From contig OV277863.1 in NCBI GenBank assembly GCA_922989275.2, positions 19,124,001 to 19,188,000 of the forward strand: a stretch of 64,000 nucleotides of DNA, read 5' to 3'. Positions 32,701 to 44,700 of this stretch are shown piece after piece. Under the pieces are notes generated by a model that was not told the DNA's origin, searched no databases, and was given only the letters and a program-made list of their open reading frames with translations. The stretch comes from Gari tellinella (taxonomy: Eukaryota > Mollusca > Bivalvia > Cardiida > Psammobiidae). Each line of letters starts with the position of its first letter. The first letter of the stretch is position 1. A program made the position numbers and the translations under genes.

Positions 32701-35700
32701 TACCTTAGTAACCACTGGCATTTGATTTCTATTTTTTTCTAATAACTATTTCTCGCCATCAATACTGATGATTATGAGAAGGGGCATTTTTTAGGTGCAC
32801 CATTGGAACTGTATCTGGCCGGTCAATTTATCCTGACACCGACGAACCAGTTATAATGCTAACCCGAAATCCTAAGCACCAAGGAGGAAAGCCATTGCTT
32901 CCAATTTTCAAGTCTTTGGTTTGACCCGGCCAGGGATTGAACCCCCAACTTCCCGCACTGCAAGTGGATGCTCTACCACTGAGCTATACAAGCTGATTGT
33001 GTGATGTTCCAGTGTCAAGCCATATAGATACCATTTAATTCATTGTTGTTGTTGCTGCTAAGGTCTATAGTTCAACATAAGCTTTTTCAAATGAATCATG
33101 CCATTTAATCTCCTAAATAACCTCCAAGGGTCCGTCTCATGAAACGTACAACAAAAACAGTTGTTAGTCAAAACTTTGGATCACATCTAATATCTGATTT
33201 CTCCATCTAATCATGTCTTGTGACATCTCTTTGCAACCATCTTTTCATGACAATTCCAAAGAGATATCACAAGACAGGATTAGATGAACGAGACATCACA
33301 GATGATGCAGAAATAATGGAAGGCACTGGGGCAGGAAGAGAGTGTGTGTCAATATTTTTTGTTGTTTCTATAATGATCTGCAGTGGAGAAAAGGTTATTC
33401 TTCCCAATAGACGTGTTTACGCTAAAACTGTTATTTCCAATGCAAACAGTTTGGAGTCGGATCAGGCTCCAAACTGTTTGCAACTCAGATTAAAACGAAT
33501 ACTCAGAATCATTAAAAAGTTGTCATTTTATACATTTTTGTGTTTGCGTTTCGTTTAAACGGGAAAGAAAAACGTTTTCTCCACTGTATATACCAAACTT
33601 GAGTTCAATATGTGCATCTATGACAGAGATATCAAACGGAAACTAAATGATGGGGGCAAGGGATAATCCTATACGCCCCTGCCATTACATGGTGGTGGCA
33701 AAAAATTAATTGATCTTTCCAATGGTTTTTTTTTTAACCATAGTGACCTAGCTCCAGTATTTCTATTCATAGGGAGAATAAATGAAAACAACATCAATAT
33801 TTTGTGTAATGATAACTCGGTATTTTCCTTTTGTTATTTTAATGCACTCAAAAACAAGAGAGCCTTGAAGGCCCCTGTGCTGCTCATCTGATGTAATGAA
33901 GCCTGATTCTCTAAATACATTCAAATTTGTAGACTATGACCTGTAAACAGTATTGGAATACAACCTATTCTAATATAGTAGAGTACATCAAGGGCAGATG
34001 ATAACTAGAGCGTTAACAATACTGAAATAAGCCTATTCTAGCAAAAGTATATCAAACTCTTGCCACAAGGCCCACAACCCAGATTTCATCAATAATTGCA
34101 CTCCTTCAAGAACTTATAGCTATATACATTGTTTGCAAGTATTATAAAAATTCATTGAAAACGATGGTTGCTAGAGTGTAAACACTTAAATATGGCATTT
34201 GCAACACAGCAAGGGCAGATAACTCATGACCTTATGGTCTGATTTCAGCGATTATTGAACTCCTCTGAGAACTTATGGTCATATACAATCTGAGCAAGTT
34301 TGAGATGGTCATATACAATCTGAGCAAGTTTGAGAAAGATTGGATAAAAATTATGGCCTCTGCAGTGTAAACACTGTTAAATATGGCATTTTCAGCAATT
34401 CAAGGGCAGATAACTATTGACCTATTAGTTACAATTAGTCTGATTTCAACCATAATCAAATTCCTCCAATCTCTTATGGTCATATACAATCTAAGCAAGT
34501 TTGAGAAAGATTGGATAAAAATTGTGGTCTTCACAGTCTAAACACTTAAATTGGTGATAACGAACATTCATGGATTGCATGTAACGTACATTGAAGAATT
34601 TCTAGAGCTGACCCTGAGCAAGTTCAGGTAAGCTTAAAAGAGATAAATTTTTCACAGACAAATTTTCTTAAAAAAATTAGGGAAGACTATTGCGTCCAAA
34701 ATTGGCATTGAGAGTTGAAAACACTATCACAGTAGGCTATCGATAGTTGGAATCATTATTGCAATACTATCCATAGTTTATTAAGAAATAATCTTCGCTC
34801 CATGGTTTGCTAAGGCCCAATTTGTTCTGACATGTAGCTGAGCAAATAACTATGAGGGCTTAACTCTTTCCTCCCTGAAACTTTAAATGGACAATTCCAG
34901 TTTCCATTTTAGTCTAGTCCATTTTTGACTTTCAAGGGTTGTTTTTGTCAATGTTTGGCATTATGACAAACAGTGAAGACACTGATCAGAGGGCTCCTTT
35001 CGGAGCCCTCTGATCTGGGTCTTCACTGTTTGCACAGGACAAGTGTACTATTCACATTTACACTGTTTGAAAAGGACGCCTAAGTGCGGGACTAGGGTTC
35101 AAAGGGTTAAGGCCCAAGTGGTTAATTTGCAGTGCGTCAGAATGACAAACTGTAGTATATGAGGCCATAGCATACCATGGAAGAAGATTATTTTGATCCT
35201 GACATTACAAATAAGGATCAAACCAGGTCTACTCCGTTTGGTTTTCAGTATTTAAGGGGAACAATCGCCTTGGACTACTTTTATTAGGTACAGTACTAAA
35301 CCTTATTAAATAAAATTGATAATCGCAAGTGAATTGCCATCGAACCGGGCGCTTCAAAAAACAAAACCTGTGATTGATTCGTTTTACGCAATTTTTCCGA
35401 AGCGGTTGTGACAAAAATGGAATAGAAAAACATTAACGAAGGCATATTTGCCTATATTGGTGAGATACACAATTGAGGCAAACTTAACACGTTAATTGCG
35501 TTGGAAAATATTCACAAGGGAATTGCAAGCAAATTGCCATCGAATCGCAAAAATTGTTAATTTAATAAGATTCAGTACTGTAGCTTTAAAAGGAACGCAT
35601 TACTCCTCTTCTATGGCTGTCATCATATCTAAACAAGGTTTGAAGATTTATCCAAAACCCTACTTTAAACAAGTTTAACATTTAAATACATGTACATTGA

Positions 35701-38700
35701 ATGAACTATTTATCACTTTGATATGTCAACTACATAACTATGTACATGTACTTTACAAACTATCAGCAAAACCTTTTAAAATTTAATCAAGTGTTCTTAA
35801 AATAGAATTTACCGTAGGGTTGACACAGGAACAGCCAATTTAACAGGGCTATTTTCACACCATTGTATATCATACTAGATATATCATGTTAAATTTGTTC
35901 TTTCAATTTTTGTTTATAGAGCCGAATTCATGTGTCATCTTAGAATAAACATAATTCTATTACATGGTATGATTATGACTCATAGCATTGAATGTTTTAT
36001 CTATCCTAGCAGATCATGATGGTAGATTAAAGCAGACTAAAAGTAAAGCAGAATGAGCCTTAAGGTCTGTTCTGCTTTATTTTCAACCTGCTTCAAGCAG
36101 CCACCTATCTTCAATATTGAAAACAGGGTAAATGATATATGACACTTCAGCACACAATGGGGACAAAATCAATTCTGGTACAACTTAACTCTTTCCTCCC
36201 TAAAACTTTAAATGGATAATTCCAGTTTCCATTTAAGTCTAGTCCATTTCTGACTTTTAAGGGTTGTTTTTGTCAATGTTTGGCACTATGACAAACAGTG
36301 AAAACCCTGATCAGAGGGCTCCTTTTGGAGCCCTCTGATCTGGGTCTTCACTGTTTGCATAGAACAAGTGTTCTATTCACATGTACACTGTTTGAAAAGG
36401 ACGCCTATATGCGGGACTAGGGTTCAAAGGGTTAAATCATAAGATAATTAAATTTTGTCCAAGATCTTAACTATATACAAACCAACATGTAAATTAAATT
36501 AATAATAAGCCTCACATCTCTTAACCCGTTACCCCATAGCCTGTGTCTAGTTTGGAAAATAGGTTACTACTAAAAGCAGGTTGAAAATAAAGCAGAATGT
36601 GCCTTAAGGTCCATCTGCTTTACTTTCAGCCTCCTTTAAGCTACCACCTTCTAGAATAAGAAAATTGTCCTTATGATACTGTTACAATATAAATTGGAAC
36701 TATATTTTTCAGTGTAGGATTAAATTATACGCGTAAAAAAGTGTATTTATGTGGGGAATTGGTTATATAGTGAGCTGCTGGTCCTTTGAGACAGGCGACA
36801 GCAAAACACAGGACACATAGATGCTAAAATATCCAATGAAAATGTTCTGTATTCAGTAGACACTGTTTTTTTCCAGAAAAAGTCCATTTCACTAAAGAGG
36901 AAATAAATTTTATCTGAAAAATCATTTTTAAAATAAAATGACTCTTAACCCATTACCCACATAAATATGCCTTTTTATGCCTTTAATTTATTCCTCTACT
37001 GAAGAGAATATTTCCATTTTATACAGGCATGAATATACACCACAGAAAAAGTTTCTATTTCCTAGCAGATTGTAGCTTAAGTTAAAGCAGGTTGAAAGTA
37101 AAGCAGAATGTGATTTTTAAAATGCTCCTAAAAGCACATTCTGCTTTACTTTAATCTGCTTTAAGTGGGGACCCATCTTCAATACAAGAAACAGTCTTTG
37201 GGGTAATGGGTTAAAAAACGGTAACCGTAAACAGTGTAGATGTAGACCATCTGTCTACATCTGTTGCACTTAAAAGTATAATAAAACATATTCAGTTATT
37301 CACATCCTTAACTATTTACACTGAACTGAATTTTGTAATATCTAAGGTCTTATATTTAACCCTTATGATGCTGGAATCAGACATATCTATCCATTGCAAA
37401 CAGTGCAGACTCAGACTAGAGGTTCCTCAAGGACATTACTAATCAGGGTCTGCAATGTTTGTCATATTCTAAAATAGTTTGAGGACAAAACCCTAGAGTG
37501 TCAATGTTAACAAGTCATTTTAAAGAAAATTGATTTCGGCAACACAAGGGTTAAATGTCACAAAACTGAACACATCTTGCACTTTTTCCTATTCCAGTTC
37601 TTTCACATATCATGAATCCCAGATCTCTTCCTCTTGCCAAAGCCACCAATCAGGTCTGTCATTAACTCTATGCGAAAGTCTGAGCTGGTAAATCTTTTCT
37701 TTTTGGTCTGCCGTCTGGACACCTTTTTGTAGATTATGAAAGAGTTTACAACCGCACAATTCAGCATGAACCAAAACAGGAAGTGCCACCTCTTTTTTGA
37801 AAATCTCCCAACGTCATATTTCATTCTTAAATGGTTGTGTAACTCTACACCGCTCATGAATCTGTCATATTTGTGAACACTTTCTGGATGGGACAATTGG
37901 TAAACGTCATGTCTGGAATATTGTTCTGTGTACATGACCGCTGTTGGATCGCTGTTTGTTGACAAGTGGTGCACCAACTTCTTGTTCTTCCACTTCCAGA
38001 CAGTAGCTGTCAAATTGGAATCACCTTTCTGCAGAGCCTTGAATTCACCCCTAATCTGGACATCCCTGGGTTTCTTCAATTCCTGTGGGAAGCCCTTTCT
38101 GTTTGTCCGGACAGCCCCACAGGCATATAATCCGTTGTCCAAGAGGCTATTCATTAGGGGAATGCTTGTGAAGTAGTCTCTAAAATAGATATGTCGGTTT
38201 GTATTTTGTAAATGCTCAGTCAAATTCATTACAACATTGTTCCCTAGTTCATACTCTGGTTGATTAGTTTGATGTCCCAAATATACTTCAAATTTGGCGA
38301 GGTAAGCAGTATGGGCGTCGCAAAGCATCCAGACTTTGCCTCCGTGTTTTATTGGCTTTCCAGGGATGTAATGGTGGAACCTCAAAGGCACCATGGCTTT
38401 GTCTACTGACACCTCACGGGAAAGGGTGTAATACTGTCTGAAAGTTTCTAAAACTGTGTTGATAACAAGCCGAACTTTGTACAAATTGTCATAGTTATCT
38501 GCACCTTGCCTGGGTTCACTGGCTCTGTCGGACACATAAAAATACTGCATTAATTTCTGGAATCTATTGTAGGTCATTATATTCTGCAGAAAAGGATTTT
38601 CTAAGAAAGGGTCGGTCGACCAGTATAATTCCAGATCAGAACATTTTTGGATCCCCATTAAAATGTTGACCCCAAGAAAGGCTCTCATCTCATGTATGCC

Positions 38701-41700
38701 TGTGTCCTCCCACTTATCATCTTCTGTCTGTTCCTGCGCCATTTTCCACAGAGCATAACTGTTTGTGTGTTGTACAATAGCTGTCATGAGTGTCATTGGG
38801 AATAGCAGCAGAAAGTAGTCAAGTGGTCTGGCGGTGCCAGGGTCAAAATCATCTGGGAGGTTTGGCCCACTCCTTTCTCTGAATTCATCAAACTGAAAAA
38901 ACAAACAAATAAACACCCATGAAATATATATACAGGGCTCCAGATAAGTTTTTCAAAAACTAAAATCTTTATTTCTGCATTAAACCCTATGGTGTCACTA
39001 CTCATTAGAATCGTCTCGAAGAGGCGATTCTAATGAGTAGTTACACCATAGGATTTGAGGTGGGATTAAGAAGAAAATGTTGGGATTTGTTAAGTTTACT
39101 CCATCTTATCTGGAGCCCTGTATATATGATATATTTAGGTGAATAAATTAACAAAACAAAAATACTAATAATTAAATGTGACCATTTCTTTCTAACAAAA
39201 GATTATTACATTAGTAATACAGTATAACCGCTGTTATCCGACACCTGATGGTTCCATGCGTGTAAGTCGGTTAAGAGAGGGTTTCGGTTAACAGATTTAT
39301 GCCCAAGTTCACAAGATAACACACCCAAGATTCAGTCCATCTTCCACTAAGAAGTGAATTCCTCGATGACAACTGACAGATTAATTATGTATGGCTGCAG
39401 CATTCAGCACAGATCTGTATCAGATTGTTTCATTTTAAAGGGAAACGGACAGCTCCAGTTAAGTCAGTCGTATATTGTAGATTTTGTCTTACAAACAACA
39501 TATGTAGAATGGACCCCATTGTAATAAGGATGCATGTAAGCGTAAACAAGAGCTGTATAAGGCCCTAAATCGCTCACCTGGAACGACTGATGTAAATGTA
39601 AAATATCCTGGAAAGCTGAGAAATTATGACAATATACATGTAACAGTGCCAATTGCTGAGCAGATGATGCTGTGTGCCAACATTCTAACCTCAGGCTACT
39701 GTGGTACAGACAAGAAGATGGTTTGAAGGTTTCATTGAAAAAATCTTTTTGAGCTCCTTTGACCAAGATATGCAATGGACCGAAACCACTTGAACATAAA
39801 GCTGTCATTGATACAGCAAAAGGCATATCGATGTTATCGATATATCAGGAGATAAATATCAACGATATATTGATATATCAATGTGAACATTCAAATAATT
39901 CTTGAGACAGGTTATTGGAACTTATTTCTTATTTGAATTGACCGTTTAATTAAATATTTACAATACCTATTAGGCTATTACCATGTGCCTGTAAACCAAC
40001 ATTCAGCAAAACTCACAACTTCTTTGCATGACAGATTAAGTTTTTTATATGAACCCAGAGTAAATAATGAGTGTAATTTGCAAAAGCTAGCAGTGTAGAA
40101 TCAGAAAAGGGCCTTTTTATCAGTACATTTCTGGTCAGTTTTATTTTCCATTATATCGATACTCTGAAAATGTGTATCGATATATTGATGTTTGAACAGA
40201 CAGACAGATATCAGTGATACATCGATATCGTTACTATTAATGACAGCCCTACTTGAACATATTGGTAAAGTATCTCTTGAAGTTTCACCATGCTCAGTAT
40301 CAAAGCTCTGGTCATAATACAGTCAAACCTGGATTAACTCTTTCCTCCCTAAAACTTTAAATGGACAATTCCCGTTTCAATTTTAGTTAAGTCCATTTCT
40401 GACTTTTAAGGGTTGTTTTTGTCAATGTTTGACATTATGACAAACAGTGAATACCCTGATCAGAGGGCTCCTTTCGGAGCCCTCTGATCTGGATCTTCAC
40501 TGTTTGCATAGGACAAGTGTACTTTTCACATGTACACTGTTTTAAGGACGCCTATATGCGGGACTAGGGTTCAAAGGGTTAAGTCACCACCCCAAGATGA
40601 CAAAATTATTTAAAGAAATCTGGTAGAGAATCATCAATGGATCATTTGTTTAAAATCATTTTCAATTTGGACCGGCAGTTTCTGAATCTCAGAAGAAGAT
40701 TTTTAAAGTTTTTACTATACAGTATCATAAGGAAAATGTGCCCCACCCAAGTGCGGCCATGTTTTTAGATATCAAAATTATTTTAAGAAATCTGGTAGAG
40801 GGTCACCCATGGATCATGTAAGTGAAATTATTTTCAATTTGGACCAGTAATTTCACAGAAGATTTTGAAAGTTTTTACTATACAGTATTAAAGGAAAATA
40901 TGCCCCACCCACTGGCGGCCATGTTTTTAGATATCAAAATTATTTTAAGAAATCTGGTAGAGGGTCACCCATGGATCATGTAAGTGAAATTATTTTCAAT
41001 TTGGACCAGTAATTTCACAGAAGAAGATTTTGAAAGTTTTTACTATACAGTATTAAAGGAAAATATGCCCCACCCACTGGCGGCCATGTTTTTAAGATAT
41101 CAAAATCATTTTAAGAAATCTGGTAGAGAGTCACCCATGGATCATTTGTGTACAATTATTTTCAATTTGGACTAGAAGTTTCACAGAAGATTTTGAAAGT
41201 TTTTACTATACAGTATCATAAGGAAAACGTGCCCCACCCACTGGCGGCCATGTCTTTTTAGATATCATTAAAGTTGTACGAAATTACTTTCAAATCTGAT
41301 CAGGGGTTTCAGTTAAGAAGGTTTTTAAAGTGTTCACTCTATAGCCATATAAGGAAAATCTGCTCCACAGACTGGCGGCCATGTTTTTTAAGATAGGAAT
41401 ATTATTTTAAGAAATCTTTTAAAGGGTCATCAGTGGCACATTTGGTAAAATTCTTTTGAATTCAGACCAGTAGTTTTTGACAAGAAGATCTTTAATGCTT
41501 TTTCAATCGGTTGCCATGGCAATCACAATTTCAATTGGATGACCTATATTTGAAGAAATCTGAGAGAGTACCCTTCAAGGAACAATCCTATGAAGTTTTG
41601 ATGAAATTGGCCCAGTGGTTTCCAAAAAGGTCTTTGAACAAATAGTTTGAAGACGGGCGGACAGACGATGGACACAGGGCTATCACAATAGCTCACCTTG

Positions 41701-44700
41701 GCACTTTGTGCCAGGTGAGCTAAAAATAGATAAAAGTAGAATACACAAACTATCCGAATGACAAACAAATGTCACTTATTTATCAAGGGGTCATAATTTG
41801 AACAATCTTGGTAGAGGACCATACTAAATGTCAATATAAATGATCTGGGCCTTACGGTTTCAGAGAAGAAGTTTTTTTAAAGGTTTTCCTATGAAAAACT
41901 TATAAGCCCAAGGGCAGGGTCATAATTTGAACAATCTTGGTAGAGGACCACATGGCAAAGCTATATGTAAAATATTAAAAATCTGGGCCTTTCAGAGAAG
42001 AAGATTTTTAAAGGTTTTCCTATATAAGTCTATAGATGTAAAACTGGTAAGCCCTGGGGTGGGGCCAATTTTGACCTGGGGTCATTATTTGAGCAATCTT
42101 GGTAGAGGACCATAATACAAAGCTACATGTCAAATATTAATGATCTAGGCCATACAGTTTCAGAGAAGAAGATTTTAAAAGGTTTTCCTACGAAAAACTG
42201 ATAAGCCCCAGGGCAGGGCCATTTTTGGCCCCAAGATCAAAACTTGAACAATCTTGCTAGAAGATCATTAGGTAATGATTCATACCAAATATCAAAGGTC
42301 TGGGCCTTTTGGTTTCTGAGAAGAAGATTTTTTAAGATTTTCTTATGCAATAAAAGTTGTCTATACGGTCATGTTACAAAATCTGGTCCGTCAGCAAGGG
42401 GAATAACTCTAGCCAAAAACTTTGAACATTATTTCGTTCCTCCTTGTCATTGATGCTTCTGACAAAGTTTGGTTGAAATCGGCCGGGTCAGTGGTTTCTG
42501 AGGAGATGTTTGAAAATGTGAACGTACGACGGACGCCAGACACCTGACGGAGTGGTATCACAATAGCTCATCATGAGTCTTCGGCTCAGGTGAGCTAAAA
42601 ATACCAAAATTGATCATGTACCTTATGTTCTAATGTTCCTAAGTAAAAAGCGATCTTGAAGAACACATTTTCAATGTGACTCCAAATGTTTATTACTTGT
42701 AGCAAGTGTCTTGAAATTGACCTTTCACATGGGGTGTAGATTTGACCCGTTTTTGTACAACTGGATGATGGATTGACGGACATGATCCCCCCAGCCGATT
42801 TTGCGCAGGCAGACACAAGCATTCTCAAATTATCACATTATGATTTTTACGTTACAACTTACATTTTGTTGGTAAATAGCTATAGATAGCTAATGTTAAA
42901 TTGTTATATATGAACCAACTTTAAATAAAATTCAAATTGAATTGATTGAGTAAATTATATATTTCTCTTACCAGGGTGGCTCGTGTCCGCACGCACTGAC
43001 CGGGGGCTCATGTTCGCTTACCAGATGATGACATGTCAAGGTTTTGATTCAATGGGAATTTGCAGCACTGCATTTACAGCCTAAGGTAAGAGTCGTTCCG
43101 GGTAATTTTGAACATGCGGTTTAGTTCGTACACTAAACATGTAACAGCTTTTGACCTAGCGTATATCAGTGTTTTTATCCCTTCATTTGTGAATGGGTGC
43201 AGTACCCCTTAGATTGTGAAAAATTTGCATTGTTTTACTCAAAATTGTGAACAAAACTTGAAAGTAGCAGGTTTATCTTCTGCTGATATTGTAACAAGAA
43301 AATGTTGACCAACAGAGAAAAACTTGTAAATTTCCTGTAAAGGTTTATGGTGAATTCGCCTAGAGACGAACTCGCCTACAATTAGATATATAGTAACCCA
43401 AATGGTGAATTCGCCTACAAAGCAATTATAGTGATTGTATTTCACACCTTTTGTAAGGTATCTTTAAAATAACAAAACATGTTTTCAGGTAGTGTTTACT
43501 AAGATCGGATGATAGGTGTAGCCCCTGATAATCATATGCAGGTGTTAATAATGTAGATCTAGGTGCAAGCAGCATTTTTACTTTCAATATGATAAATGAT
43601 GTATTCTACGTTGGCATCACCCCCTTTCAAACAGGTTGTCAAATCCACAGGGGACCAGGGTTATAGATAAGGCGCGTATTTGCGTAAATACGCAATTAAA
43701 TACAGTAGCAAAGCAATTGCTTTCAAATCCATGCGTACTGAAAATCAATTATTGAAAGGGTTTACGCAAAAGAATTCAAGCAGGCGCGTATCGTACGCAA
43801 TTAGTCGCATTTCTCAAATGTAATGACGGGATGTTTACTACGACACCGGGTGAATATTTTACCGATACACCGGTTAGACTGGTTATTTATTTCCAAGTAA
43901 TAGCCTATAGGATTTATGCAGCGCCGCTTTTCGTTAGCCTCGTTTAAGTAGTAAACCAGTCACATCGTCTGCTAGAATTTCTTCTGTCTAAATTGCGGTG
44001 TTTCTTGGGATTCTGCCTTATGGCATCTGAGAACCGTTTTAACTAGGAGTTTTTAGCTTTGCAATTACGAAAGTTATACTTTATACTACGTACTGGCAAA
44101 TAGCTTTATCTGATATACCGTTTGATCGAATGTCGATAGAGGCATAACTTGGGAGAGGGGTACAATTCGGAAATTGGAAGTTCGTCCCCTTGTCTATATA
44201 TCTAGTGTTTATACATTTTTTTTCTTTTGGGGTTCAGACTTCTATTGTGACTGTCCCCTGTGGTAAAATCTGGGTGAAGTGATTAGGGGCTACACTGATC
44301 TTTCGGGTTTAAAAAAAAAAAAAAAAAAAAAATTTGTATAAGGAAACAACAAGATTAGTTGATCCTCTACAAACATTTCTATTTCATCTGCCTGTATACT
44401 GTTGTCTCCTATTCTCGTGTGGCGAAGCCTTAGAATATATATAATAAGGCACATACATTGCTTTTAAGAATTCTTTTTTGTGGCTTAAAAAACACTTGAA
44501 ACTCTGAATAAAGTATAACATCCATAATAATAATAATAATAAAATAATATCTACCCGGTAGGTCATTTCTACGTTTTAATTCAACTCCCTGCATGATCTG
44601 AATCAGTCAAATGTTTCTCGTATTCTCGAGCCTTCTGATTGGTTGTCAACGTTAGTTGCTATGGAGGGGGTAAACTCTTCAGTTCAGTTAAGTGTTTTTA

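Larger units (their letters stand above)
39546..41725 (+). repeat. family H repeat, interrupted twice
   Basis: Starts AACAAGAGCTGTATAAGGCC...CGCTCACCTGGAACGACTG and ends AGCTCACCTTGGCACTTTGTGCCAGGTGAGCTAAAAA. A hAT-type element (39797-40251) and a family B MITE (40335-40582) have inserted. Positions 40600-41290 are about four degenerate tandem units of 162-172 bp, each carrying TCTGGTAGAG, GGATCAT and GCGGCCATGTTTTTA. Confidence 0.65.

Noticed and set aside
32922..32992. functional tRNA-Ala gene
   Set aside because: Boxes are good, but the acceptor stem does not pair and a SINE body follows; tail fragments of the same unit occur elsewhere.
37356..37603. TTAA MITE at 37356-37554 as the terminal repeat of the piggyBac gene
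   Set aside because: It has its own pair of inverted ends and TTAA sites and no matching end exists beyond exon 1.
38893..38916. start codon of the piggyBac gene at 38916
   Set aside because: The preceding eight codons are intron read-through (polypyrimidine tract and CAG acceptor); the acidic exon at 46884-47072 supplies the N-terminus in phase.
39464..39826. 120-codon minus-strand frame
   Set aside because: It lies in the 5' part of a family H repeat and crosses into the hAT-type insertion.
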